A stretch of 64,000 bases of DNA from contig JARKIP010000065.1 of the NCBI GenBank assembly GCA_029990175.1, positions 25,460,501 through 25,524,500 on the forward strand. The letters run 5' to 3'. Origin of the DNA: Petunia secreta (lineage: Eukaryota > Streptophyta > Magnoliopsida > Solanales > Solanaceae). Below, in pieces: positions 11,517 through 21,351 of this stretch (within the stretch, counting starts at the first letter, position 1; the number at the start of each line of letters is the position of its first letter). The notes below the pieces were generated by a model that was not told where the DNA came from, did not search any database, and saw only the letters and a list, made by a program, of their open reading frames with translations. The position numbers were made by a program, and so were the translations under genes.

Positions 11517-12122
11517 TCATCCAGGCTCGCATGTATGGACACACGAACAATTCACATCATCACAATGTCCCTTCAGCAGTTCGCCAATGCCAAAAGGTAT
11601 TTCTTTATCATACAGCTTCAAGTTCATCTTTCCCTTATCAACATCAATCACTGCTCTACCAGTAGAAAAGAATGGATGACCTAAGATAATTGAAACATCT
11701 TTATCAACGGGGCAGTCAAGAATCACAAAATCTACTGAAAACATAAAACTACCCTCATGCACAAGTACATCCTCAACTATTCCAATAGGGTGCTTTTGCC
11801 TCCTATCTGCCAGCTGGATTCGCATTGAAGTCTCTCTCATTCCAGTCAGACCCAGCTTGTTGTATACTTCCAGCGGCATCAGATTAATGCTTACACTAGA
11901 ATCACACAAAGCCTTACCAATTGTGAGATCACCAATAGAGCACGGGACTGTAAAACTACCAGGAACTTGCTTCTTTTTAACTACAGGCTTTGTGATGACT
12001 ACACTACACACTTTATTCAACTCGATCATCTCTACCTTGTTAATGTCAACCTTCTTAGATAGAAGGTCTTTTAACAATTTAGCATATCCAAGGACCTCTC
12101 GCATAACTTCCATGAAAGGCAT
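11517..12122 (-). CDS. Athila-type aspartic protease region, remnant
   Basis: An open frame of 201 codons. It begins MPFMEVMREVLGYAKLLKDL, the conserved lead-in before Athila proteases, then KALCDSSVSINLMPLEVYNKLGL (the active-site region) and VSIILGHPFFSTGRAVIDV (the ILGRPFLATG flap block). The catalytic D-L-G/D-S-G triplet reads D-S-S, so activity is doubtful. In autonomous relatives the frame would continue for hundreds of codons into RT; here it stops 30 codons later in the spacer. The frame is open but is part of a broken gag-pol. Confidence 0.75.
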   Translation of the reverse strand: MPFMEVMREVLGYAKLLKDLLSKKVDINKVEMIELNKVCSVVITKPVVKKKQVPGSFTVPCSIGDLTIGKALCDSSVSINLMPLEVYNKLGLTGMRETSMRIQLADRRQKHPIGIVEDVLVHEGSFMFSVDFVILDCPVDKDVSIILGHPFFSTGRAVIDVDKGKMNLKLYDKEIPFGIGELLKGHCDDVNCSCVHTCEPG

Positions 12123-12814
12123 AGTAAGCTTCCATTATTTCAACAAATCAAAAAGCTTATTAAACTTCAAACTTTTTTGTTGCTTTGCCAATCTTTGAGG
12201 AAAAGGAGGTTGTGATATTTTTGCCTTCGAGTTCTGCTCCCTTGACACTTTACCTTATTCAACCACCCTCTCGGCTTCTATATTAGGTTCTGTAGCAATT
12301 ACCTTCTTAGTACGAGGGACAAGTTTTTGAGTGGTTTGTTTCTCAGCATGATCATTGCCAACCAGTTTGGCAGAGTCATCAGCAGGCTCAATGTTTGGCA
12401 TGGTAGGTAGTGCTTCTTTAGCTATTTCTTGCATATTGTCCAAGTCTCTGTAATTCATCAAAGTGACTACCATCAATTGATTAGGATTTGGATCCTTAGG
12501 ATTCACCAGAGTGCCGCCCGACAATGCACCTTGAGGTATATTATGTAAAGCATGGGACAATCGTCCCAACTTGGTCTCTATACCCTTTATAGCAGTGTCA
12601 TGTGCTGCAACTTTCTCTTGAAGATTCTTATTAAATCCCATCATAGCCTGCACCATAGTCTTAATCTCAGCTATATCATTCGCCTACTACAGGGGTAAAG
12701 TTGCTTGTTGTTGCACCGGCCTAAATTGACCCTGTTGATTGTATTGTTGGCGCTGCCCATAATTCACGATGTTCACCTCTTCAGCACCAGTAGGCAAATC
12801 AGCATCCAAAAAAT
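12123..12814 (-). pseudogene. Athila-like gag C-terminal / linker region (broken)
   Basis: The minus strand keeps an open stretch at 12656-12255 with an amphipathic helix (MGFNKNLQEKVAAHDTAIK) and the motif KLGRLSHALHNIPQGALSGGT, which resembles the MRNMETQLGQLA..RPQGTLPSDT linker between gag and protease of Athila elements. A Q-rich segment (12690-12760) and stops separate it from the capsid part. Confidence 0.6.
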
Positions 12815-13693
12815 TTACCAGGATCGAGGACTTGAGTTTGAGCCCGTGAGTTGACTTGGATAACAGGTTTCAACATCTTCTCGTTTAGCTTTCTTTGACA
12901 CAACATCAAGTGTAGTCTGCAACTTTGACATCTGTTCTTCCATTCCAAAAGTAGTACCAATAGCTAAAGCCCTCGTACCTAGGTTAGCAGATGCATCTCT
13001 TCTAAACCAGACTGAGTTTTGAGCCATCACATCGAGCAGAGCCTTCGCTTCAGTAAATGTTTTACTCAAAAATGCTCCACCAGCTGCTGCATCCAAAGTG
13101 CCCTTAATTTGAACTCCCATGCTGAAGTAGATCCTTTTCCACATCATTTGGTCAGGAATACCATGATGAGGACACTTTCTCAAACAACTTTTAAATCTCT
13201 CCCAAGCTTCTGGCAAAGTCTCTAGCGGAGCCTGCCTAAACATAAGTATCTCATCAACTAGTCTGGCAGTCTTATTAGGTGGAAAGAACTTCTTCATGAA
13301 CATTATCACCAAGTCCTCCCATGGCGTAATAGAATTAACTGGAAACGAGTCCAACCAATAACTGGTATCTTCTGTTAGTGAGAACAGGAACAACATCAAT
13401 TTTACAACCTCTGTTAGCACTCGAGCCTGTTTTTGAGTTTTAAAAATCCTTATGAACTTTTTCAAGTGCTTTTGAAGATCATCAATAGTTCTACCTGCAA
13501 ATAAACCAACATTAGCAAGCAAAGCCACCATCGTCCAGGTGATGTAAAAATTTTCTGCGTCGAATATTAGAAGCTGAATAGCAGACGCCAGATTCTCTGT
13601 CATAAGTTGTGCGAAAGCATTAAAAGCCAAATCTTGGGCCATCCTGAATTCTTTGGGATCTGAACATTCAAATGTAAACACCAAAGAAACCAA
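12815..13693 (-). CDS. Athila-type Gag (capsid region), 292 codons
   Basis: The open frame contains the retrotransposon-gag core: LFLFSLTEDTSYWLDSFPV, SITPWEDLVIMFMKKFFPPN, TARLVDEILMFRQ and ETLPEAWERFKSCLRKCPHHGIP. These follow the Athila pattern (AKAWLNSLPPNSITTWEEL..KFFPPSKTA..EAWERFKELLRRCPHHGIP) closely. It would form the particle shell. It lies 70 bp from the primer site, as expected for the first gene. The N-terminus is uncertain; a second Met (MAQDLAFNAF) is 17 codons in. The frame ends in a stop before the zinc-finger and linker region, so the polyprotein is not intact. Confidence 0.75.
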   Translation of the reverse strand: MVSLVFTFECSDPKEFRMAQDLAFNAFAQLMTENLASAIQLLIFDAENFYITWTMVALLANVGLFAGRTIDDLQKHLKKFIRIFKTQKQARVLTEVVKLMLFLFSLTEDTSYWLDSFPVNSITPWEDLVIMFMKKFFPPNKTARLVDEILMFRQAPLETLPEAWERFKSCLRKCPHHGIPDQMMWKRIYFSMGVQIKGTLDAAAGGAFLSKTFTEAKALLDVMAQNSVWFRRDASANLGTRALAIGTTFGMEEQMSKLQTTLDVVSKKAKREDVETCYPSQLTGSNSSPRSW

Positions 13694-13762
13694 ATAAAGA
13701 TGACAAGAGTAAATTTAATAGAAAAATAAAACTGATATCTTAACAACTAAATAACATTATGT

Positions 13763-13780
13763 TCCCTGGCAACAGCGCCA
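13763..13780 (-). other. tRNA-Asp-type primer-binding site of the Athila-like element
   Basis: The minus strand reads TGGCGCTGTTGCCAGGGA. It differs at two positions from the TGGCGCCGTTGCCGGGGA site commonly seen in Athila/Calypso elements. It lies five bases from the LTR end. Confidence 0.8.
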
Positions 13781-13785
13781 AAATT

Positions 13786-15032
13786 TGATCATGCCCAACT
13801 ATGCCCTATAAAAGGGACTAAACGGTCGCGGCAAATATGTCTCTGTACTTAAAGTCCTGAGGTCGAATCCCACAGAGAACACTCAAAATCTAGTTGCTAA
13901 TCTAACTAACTTATCTAATCAATTAACTTTGAAAGTTTATATAGATGGTTTCAATGTAACAACTAATTAACATAAAGTAAATAGCAGGGTAGTAAGAAAT
14001 AAATTAATTCAAGGATTTAGAAGCCTAGGATTGATTTACCCAACTCCTACTCATGTGTTAGAACAATACATTAATGGATTCAACTTGTTTATTCCTATTG
14101 AACACTTGCTCCAAATTCACAACTATTCACTCCCGTGTAATAATTGTAACTTTCACTAACCAATTTCTCAATTAATTAATGAAGATATGTAGGACTACAA
14201 GTATGGTTCATAATCGGGGTCAATGGTCATCAATCAACTTTTTGACAACCTAGGTAATGCCTTTATTTTAGGTTAAAATATTGCTAAGTGTTTAACCCTA
14301 ACTCATGAATCTATCCCTAGATGCACAAACATAAAGGGCACAATCAATTGGGTACTCTACCAATCAATAGCATAAAAATCATTAACACTTAGATAGCAAG
14401 GTTAACAAGTTTCATTCATGAAAGAAATAATTTGTAACACATAAATATTTGTATGGTTAAGTCAACCCTAGAATGGGGTAATTTAGCCACTCATGTTTAC
14501 CACAATCATGTTAAGATAATTCATGAATGAATAAATTACATAAAGAAAGGAAGAATTTAATAAAACTCTTGTGCTCTTGAAGTCTCCAAATCTCTAGCCT
14601 CTTTTTGCTCCTTCCCAAGTCAAAAGATGAGTTTTGGGATGTGTTTCAGGGCTTTTATACCGTCTCCATTGACCCACACAAGTCGGGAATCCAAAATAAA
14701 GTCGGATTGTGAATGTCAGGATTTTAAGCCTATGGCACCGCACAGTGCAGTGCCTTAGGCCAATTTCTGTAGGATTTCTAAATTTCACATTCTCTGAATT
14801 TCGCCGCTTTTGCGTCGCACAGCGACGCCTTGTGCAGCACAACATGCTTAATTTATTGCTCTCCAATTTTTCTTTGTTTTTCTTCCACGTCATGATTTGC
14901 TCGACCCTCAGGCTTCAACTCAGACTTCAAAACCCTGGTTTTCCATAAACTTTGCTCCACGAACGCTTCATATCATTAACATAATTTTTAAAACATGAAA
15001 CACACCTAAGAGCAATTCCGTTCAATCTATCA
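13786..15032 (-). repeat. Athila-like 5' LTR (1.25 kb)
   Basis: On the minus strand it runs from TGATAGATTG (15032) to GGGCATGATCA (13786), next to the primer site. The outer edge is inferred from where homology to element F begins. It has no long coding frame. Confidence 0.6.
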
Positions 15033-15083
15033 GTATTGCAGCCTATTAAACTCTTTGTTTTTTCTTGTGTTTAGTGCATTTAT

Positions 15084-15362
15084 TTGTTGAGCCAAGAACT
15101 TATTATTTCCTTCGGAGACGTGAACTTTATCATTGTTATAGATGCTTGGCTCTATTATAAGAGCTTGTTTTATTCGCAGCATGCACTAACCTTTGCTAAA
15201 CTATCCTACTCGTGTATTAACATGTTGTGGTTGTATTTTCTCTTGTTTGCAGGATCTGATGGTGTGATTTCGTGGATAAAATCATTTCAAGAAGGGGAGG
15301 ATGATGCAGTCCAAAATGAGACACATGTTCGTAAGTTTCGGAGAAGCAAGTTAGCAAGCTAA
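15084..15362 (+). CDS. ORFX C-terminus plus Pol-tail remnant of element F
   Basis: An open frame of 92 codons. Its first 55 residues are hydrophobic with IIVIDAWLYYKSLF, the motif that ends ORFX in A and B. After a splice-acceptor-like sequence at 15252 the same frame gives SWIKSFQEGEDDAV, the integrase-tail remnant, and runs 20 codons into the LTR before stopping. The hydrophobic stretch could be a membrane segment. It is a fragment; the upstream part is lost. Confidence 0.5.
   Translation: MLSQELIISFGDVNFIIVIDAWLYYKSLFYSQHALTFAKLSYSCINMLWLYFLLFAGSDGVISWIKSFQEGEDDAVQNETHVRKFRRSKLAS
15289..15301 (+). other. Polypurine tract of element F
   Basis: AAGAAGGGGAGGA directly before the TGATGC start of the LTR. 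Confidence 0.8.
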
Positions 15363-15982
15363 GAGAAGAGGAGGCATTACTTGGAGGTGTTGGCCGAGAG
15401 TTTAATTGCTCAACGAGCACCTTGGCGAGCTAAATTTCGGCACTGTGAAGCTTGGAAGTTTTGGGGAGATTTTTCATGCACTCAACGAGCTCTTTTTGGC
15501 GCCTAGTGGGCAGAATAAACATGCATTTGACGAGCTACTCAACGAGCTCCTAGTTCTTGTTTTGCATAGATAGTCCATAGGAGGATAATGATACTTTATT
15601 GGCCCTGCGTGGTCACTTTAAATTTAATCAACCTGTAGTCTTTACATTGACATTATAGGCAGTTTAGCTACACCTATATAAGATATTACCTTAGGCATTT
15701 TTCATTAGTTTTTTAAAGAATACAGAATATTGAAAAACAAGCATTGCTTATGGAAGCTCCAAAGCTTCATGTTTTATCTCCTATACTTATAACTCATGGA
15801 AATCATCCCTAGCATGATTCCATCTGTTGGTTCAAGTTCCTCATCCCTCTTGTATTAATCTTTCAATTTAATGTAAATTTTAATCAATTCTTTTCTTCTA
15901 ATTTGTGTCTTCCCAATCTATCTTCTTGTTAAATTGCTGATTCATATCCTTGTTTCATTGTTTGATAAATCCCCTTGCATCA
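15302..15982 (+). repeat. 3' LTR of element F
   Basis: It runs TGATGCAGTCC to CCTTGCATCA. Its U3 repeats CAACGAGC(TC) blocks at 15410-15560 instead of the AGGCG palindromes of its relatives, then a TATATAAG box at 15675-15682. Confidence 0.75.
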
Positions 15983-16593
15983 ATGTGTCTTGCTATCATT
16001 GGTTTTGTGTAAACATCGGGTGCGGGTAAGGTTTTACCGATAATGTGGTTATTTTCTATTTATTAACTCAATGAGTATTTAAGCCATGTCCTTTTCCCTA
16101 TTTTGTTATAGTCGTTATTCTAAGATAGCTAATAGGAAAATGTTTGTTACTGATTTCGCTTTGACCTAACTAGGCTAGTAGATCTGAGACAATAGTGACA
16201 ATATACTCACCACTAAAAACCATGTGTGCTACAATGACACACGAAAGTGTAAGTTGGAGAATGTAACCTATTAAATTTTTAGATAATTCATTCCATATTT
16301 TTTAAACATTTCACGTAATTTTCCTGTATAGAAGAGTCCCTTCTTTCCTAAAGACTGCTTCCTCAATGTTATAACTATCTTTTAATGAGGTAGAACTGTA
16401 GAATGATCTAGAAATGAAATTTCGCCCGCGTGCATGAGAATTCAGACGAAAGGCGACAATGTTGGTTTTCTCTCTAAGTCTCCCACTGCGCATTAAATAG
16501 AGGGAAAATAACATAGGCCGAACTTTTAGCCTTTTTGTTTACAAAAATGATCTCACTATTTTAAGTATACATACCTACCAATCATTTAGATTA
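15983..16593. other. Unassigned flanking DNA, left of the Copia element
   Basis: About 610 bp with no coding frame, RNA gene or repeat that I recognise. Together with 34483-35439 it would have been continuous before the Copia element inserted. Confidence 0.5.
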
Positions 16594-16598
16594 ATTTC

Positions 16599-17240
16599 TG
16601 TTGGTAAAAATAAAATTTCAATAAATATTACAGTTGAAAAAATAAATGAAGAAAATTCATCAGGCTGAGGCGCGGATATCTCACTCTCTCTAAGGAGATT
16701 CAAGCCCACTGCAGCAATGTTTTTACCTGTCCAGCAGTAACACTCTTGACTTGTCTCCCCCAAGATACAATAGCCCGATCATATCGTATGACTCGAACAA
16801 ACTCTGGACTAGTTGTTGAGTCCAAAGCTCCACCACAAAAAATACCTTGCTTCAACAAAAAATATAACTCTCTTTTTTTGGAGTGAATAAAGAATAAAGA
16901 CTTGAATTTTTCTTTCTCACACCTCACTTTCTTTCACAATATATCATCACTCTTTGATATTATTTCTTACACCAAAACAAGGAAGGAAGACCACTGTTTA
17001 TAGGTGTAGGAAATAGGTAGTCTTCCAAAATGTAACTCCAAAAAGTATTGGGATAATAAATTTGATGATCATGGAGAACGCGGGTGAGTGATTATTTAGT
17101 GGAGTAGTAGGGTAATAAAATGGAAGAACATGGAAGAAGTAATGTCCATTTTCAAGATCATGGGAAAGTGGATAATGAAGATGTTATGGCCATAAAGATT
17201 AAAAAATATATAATTTTTAATATTAAAATGTACTCCAATA
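16599..17240 (-). repeat. Copia 3' LTR
   Basis: 642 bp, matching 33823-34477 over its length by eye with frequent substitutions, so the insertion is old relative to element B. The polypurine tract (minus GAGTGGGGGAT, 17251-17241) borders it. Confidence 0.85.
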
Positions 17241-17799
17241 ATCCCCCACTCATTTTTAATATTAAAATAAGAGAGTTTACCAGTTGAAAGGAGACTATTA
17301 TGCATAGTGAAGGTGTGCTCTACATTGACCCTCCACTTAGTAAAACAACATCTCTACTCCAGAGTCAGTAGTGGTTCGGACTTGAACTATGACTGCTTAA
17401 GAAAAATAAAGTATGACATCATACACATAATAACTAAGGTGTTGACATGAGCTTTATTAGCCAGCACATTATGGCCCTATGCTATCCCGGTTTTCATGAC
17501 TATTTTTTAGAATAAGCCCAATTCTCATAGGAAGCGGCCTGCTTCCACACTCACATAGGTGAAAACAGTCAAGGGTGCTCCTATAACTTTTACACCCATT
17601 CATATGAGCTACAGATTTTCATTAAGAGTTAATAAACTCAATTTCACAAATCATTACAGGATAAATGCACTCACACTATAGGGAGTGAATAAAAACTAGT
17701 GCATTTTCCAAAGGAAGCCATCATATGATTCGTTTTTCCCTTTGAACCTCGTTATATGATCTCTAGTCCTCAGGTTGGGTTTCCTCATATATCACTTAT
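17241..17799 (-). other. Copia 3' untranslated region
   Basis: About 560 bp between the RNase H end and the LTR. Apart from the polypurine tract at its left edge I see no coding or structural feature. Confidence 0.6.
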
Positions 17800-18242
17800 G
17801 AATTTATGGGCTTCAATCCCATCCCTCGTGGATGTGCTGCAGACCCCTTCTCTTGCCAAGGCCTTGGTTAATGGATCTATAAGATTATCACAAGATCTAA
17901 CATAATCAACATTAATAGCGCCGTTTGTTAATTATGACCTCACAATGCCATGTTTTCTTCTTATGGGTCTGTGCACTGTTATAATAACAGTTTTGTACTC
18001 TACCTATTGCAGCGGTGCTATCACAATGAATTAAAATAGGAGGAACTGATTTTTCAAAATAAGGTTTTGAAATAATAAGTCTTTCAACCCATTTATTTCC
18101 TTACTAGCTGAAGCTAAAGCAATTAGTTCAGCCTCCATGGTAGATTCAGCAAGTAAAGTTTTCCTTTTTGATTTCTGACAAATAGCACCACCTCCCAATG
18201 TAATGACATAACCAGTAGTAAAACACGAATCATCTGATAAAG
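17800..18242 (-). pseudogene. Copia RNase H, C-terminal part (broken)
   Basis: The minus strand reads SDDSCFTTGYVITLGGGAI, then LAESTMEAELIALASASKE (the xxSTxEAE..A RNase H box), ILIHCDSTAAIGR and after a frameshift DPLTKALAREGVCSTS, the usual Copia ending. It continues the N-terminal part at 24512-24715; element A inserted between the codons for ..WNNL and SDDS. Confidence 0.85.
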
Positions 18243-19017
18243 TGATGTGGGGAAAAGTACCACGAGACCTTTCACTCGGAGTCAAGTCGAAGATGCCCAA
18301 GATGCTCACCTATACGTGGTTTGGAAGGGCCTTCAAGATATGATCTTCGGGTGCTGTTTGAAGAATTATCAAGAGGACCTCAGCCCCCCGCGCTCCACCC
18401 AAATCCTAGGCCCTCCGCCTGAAATGCTCATTGATCAAAATGTGCCAACAGATGGGGCACTCTGCCCAAGAACCTAGGTGGTCCATCCAAGATGCTTTAC
18501 CCAAGATGAGGTGCACGGCCTAAGTTGGCTACTGCCTAACTTGGCCAGGCGCTCCGCCTCCCTCCAGGTGCTCTGCCTCCCAAAGTTCCATTACGGATTT
18601 TTGTCTAGTCAATTCCTATTTTGGCCCTGCGTGGCTTATTCACTGAACCCAACTTGTGGGGGTACTTTAAACATTATCTAGCCTGAGGCAAATATTATAA
18701 ATACCTCATTAGGCCTTTCTAGTTCATTACCAAACTTTGAATATTGATGAATGATTGAGAAATTCTTTCTTTGAATGAAAATCCCTTTTAAGGCTTGAAT
18801 CATTTGGTGGATCCAATTGAACCTCATTTCTTACCCTGATAAAACCTTTTGCAAGAGCCAACGTGCCTCTTGAGGATCATTTGCATAGTCTAGGTGTTTC
18901 TTGACGCGAACCGACGGTGTTATGGGACTAGTTCTCCATAGCTACTTTGGTGGTAGTTCGAGATACGTCTTACTTGTATCGCATTTTTATCACTTCCGTG
19001 TTTTTTACCCTACATCA
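18243..19017 (+). repeat. 5' LTR of element A
   Basis: It runs TGATGTGGGG to CCTACATCA. U3 has palindromes with the centre CTC (for example 18547-18559), followed by CCCTGCGTGGC and the TATAAATA box at 18696-18703. Confidence 0.85.
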
Positions 19018-20062
19018 GTTTGGTACCAGAACAAGGCTAGAGTTTCATTCTTACGTATCCTCATCCTGTTCTTCGTGTCTAGGTTAGTTTCCTGTTTTAG
19101 TGTCTTGTTTTTTGTTGTTTTTGATAAAAGGAAAAAGAATAAAAAAATAGAAAAAGTTGAAAATCACAAAAAAAATATTAAAAAAGAAAATTGTTAGAAC
19201 TTCTTGGAATTGATGACCCATTGGATGATTGTTATCCCTTATGATACGTTGATTACCCGTTGATTTGGTACTCTCGTTACGTGACTTGGAGTAGTGGATT
19301 GAAATTTGAAAATTTGAAAACCCCGACTTTTGAAACCCTTTGCTTGAAACTTCTTAAATCTTGAATCTAGTTTTACATTGGTTTTTTTGGAGCTAAAAAT
19401 CATTGGGGTTTCAACAAACACAACTTTGGTGAGAATCATCAAACACAACTTTGGGTACCATTTGATTGCAAAAACAAGTTGATATCGTTGGCTTTTTGGG
19501 TTGAAATCGGCCAAGAACCCGCTATTGGAAAAGCTGAAGAACAACTCTAGGTGCTCGGCCTACTTTCTAGGCCCTCCGCCTGCTTGAGCTACTGCCTAAG
19601 CTGCCAGGCGGTCCGCCTCCTACTCTAGGCGGTGCGCCTGAAACACTGAAGGGAGTTTGGGTAGTTTTCTTCTAGGTTTTCGTGTTTCTTTTATTGCATT
19701 AGCTCCGACTAGTACTTTTACAGTAAAAATCCTACTTGAATAGTACTAGTTATTTAAGCTTATAGGACATTTCTGCTTAGTGGTAATTAGAAATCGAAGA
19801 AGACTCGTAGAAAATTTTGCTTCAAGTCATCACTAGATAGCCTAGCATCCATCGAGTCTCATTAACTCCACTCTTCCCGAAGAGAACTTGACTTGTGGAC
19901 TTGTTTGGTTGGTGAGGAACGTTGTTCAACTACGTGAAACCTTTGAATTCAAGCTTGAGTGATCAAAATCCCCCACCACTAAATCGAGTGTACCTGAGTG
20001 ACATTCAAGTGAGGGTGTTAGTAAGGTTTTTACACTAATCGTTTGCTTGTTTTGTAGGTACC
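19018..20062 (+). other. Element A leader: primer site, palindromes, splice-acceptor-like end
   Basis: TGGTACCAGAAC at 19021-19032 is a two-base variant of the initiator-Met primer site. Palindromes recur at 19606-19618 (centre GTC) and 19627-19639 (GTG). The leader ends with GCTTGTTTTGTAG directly before GTACC-ATG, which looks like a 3' splice site. No coding frame of note. Confidence 0.65.
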
Positions 20063-21351
20063 ATGGTCGGAGAAGGAGAAAAGACCGTTGAGGTCCTGAA
20101 GAGCATCTTGGCTACCCTCTTTGCCGAGGTGAAGTCAATAAGCTTGAGAATTGAAAACATTGAACAAAGGACCCCGAGTGTCAGAATAGATGCCGGAGAA
20201 GGCACTAGTGATGGCTCAACTATGAAGCCTGATACTTTTGCTGAGGTAACTCGTCAACAACGGTTGAGAGACGAGGCTAATGTTTGTGATAGAGCATTGG
20301 GAAATCCCTCAACAAGTGGGCATTCCCCAAGGCAATGTTCCACTTATGAGACCCTGTCGAAATGTAACACCTCTAGAGCATGATGTTTTGGCTCAAGAAG
20401 GGGAGAATTCCCAGCTTGGAGATAATGTTGATGAGTTTGATGCTCCCTATTCGAATAGGAGGGCAATGAATAGAGGCCGGGGAATGAATAGAGGAAGAGG
20501 TCAAGGTCGAGGGCCTCAAGGGGGTTATATTGGGAGGAACTTGAGAAGAGAGTATGATGACTACTTTGGGGGATAAGCGGAACCTAACCAAGGGGGTCGT
20601 GATAACAACCTCCTTAATAGTGTGAAGATCACTATCCCTACCTTCCAGGGGACTAGTGATCCAGAAAAGTTTCTTGAAAGGAAGGTCCAAATGGAGAGGG
20701 TCTTTGATACAAATGACATGTCCGAAGAGATCAAGGAGAAGACTTAGTTTTCCCGTGAACGTTACTTGGGATAAATTGAAGGGTGTGATGGGTGACAAGT
20801 ATGTGACACCGAAGTATTGGCAAGACCAACTCAAAAGGCTCTTTGAATTGAAACAAAGCTTCAAGTCGGTTGAAGAATACTTTAATGACTTTGAAAGAAA
20901 CCGAATGGCCCTTGACATGGATATGGAAGTTGAGGAGCAAGCCATCATTCGATTCAAGAATTCCTTGAGCCGAGAGATTGCTTCTCAATTGAGGTTGCAT
21001 ATCTATCATTCTCTTCATGACATTTTTGATGCCGTGGTTGATTCCGAGAAATTGATCAAGGAAGATAAGGCTCCTCGCTGTAGAAGTTCTACTTCTACTT
21101 CTGTGAGTCAACCAAATGATTGGAAGAGCCCAAACACAAGTGGTGCAAGTGGAAACCGAGTTGTGAAGAAGTATTATGAGAAACCAATACCAAGGAGTGA
21201 CTTCAAAGATTTGGGATGTAACTCTAAAACTCGTGTGAATACTCCTAGTGCTTCTTCAATTCCATGCCATAATTGCAAGGGATATGGTAACTATGCCAGA
21301 GATTGCCCCACCCGTAATGCCATGATTGTCTTGGAAGATGGGTTTGTGTGA
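20063..21351 (+). pseudogene. Element A gag (broken)
   Basis: It starts MVGEGEKTVEVLKSILATLF, equivalent to MANDGDDPMKHFMATIMAKL in B. Parts are spread over three frames: N-terminus 20063-20383, an RG-rich stretch (NRGRGMNRGRGQGRG) at 20464-20510, then the capsid C-half from about 20760 and the zinc knuckle CHNCKGYGNYARDC near 21264. Around 20740 the segment equal to B residues 243-265 (SSFESYASTWW) is missing. Confidence 0.8.

Larger units (their letters stand above)
9720..15032 (-). mobile_element. Athila-like Ty3 element, 5' part, lacking RT-RNase H-integrase
   Basis: Minus-strand order is 5' LTR (15032-13786), tRNA-Asp-type primer site, gag, protease, then directly a non-coding spacer that runs into the Tekay insertion. 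The gag and protease motifs and the primer site are those of Athila/Calypso elements. No RT, RNase H or integrase can be read between protease and spacer. It is inserted in element F: its outer LTR end (ATCTATCA at 15032) abuts F internal sequence. The second half lies left of the window, so the duplication (right copy would be GTATT, 15033-15037) is untested. Confidence 0.75.
15033..15982 (+). mobile_element. Element F: 3' end of a pol-less Ty3 element
   Basis: It contains the 3' end of the ORFX region, a polypurine tract and a complete 681-bp LTR. The internal part aligns by motif with the ends of A, B, C and D (GTGTTTAGTGC, the IDAWLYYKS codons, a splice-acceptor-like CTTGTTTGCAG, the SFQEGEDD tail). 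Its left side is cut by the Athila-like insertion. The LTR sequence differs clearly from those of A-E, so F is a separate family with the same plan. Confidence 0.7.
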
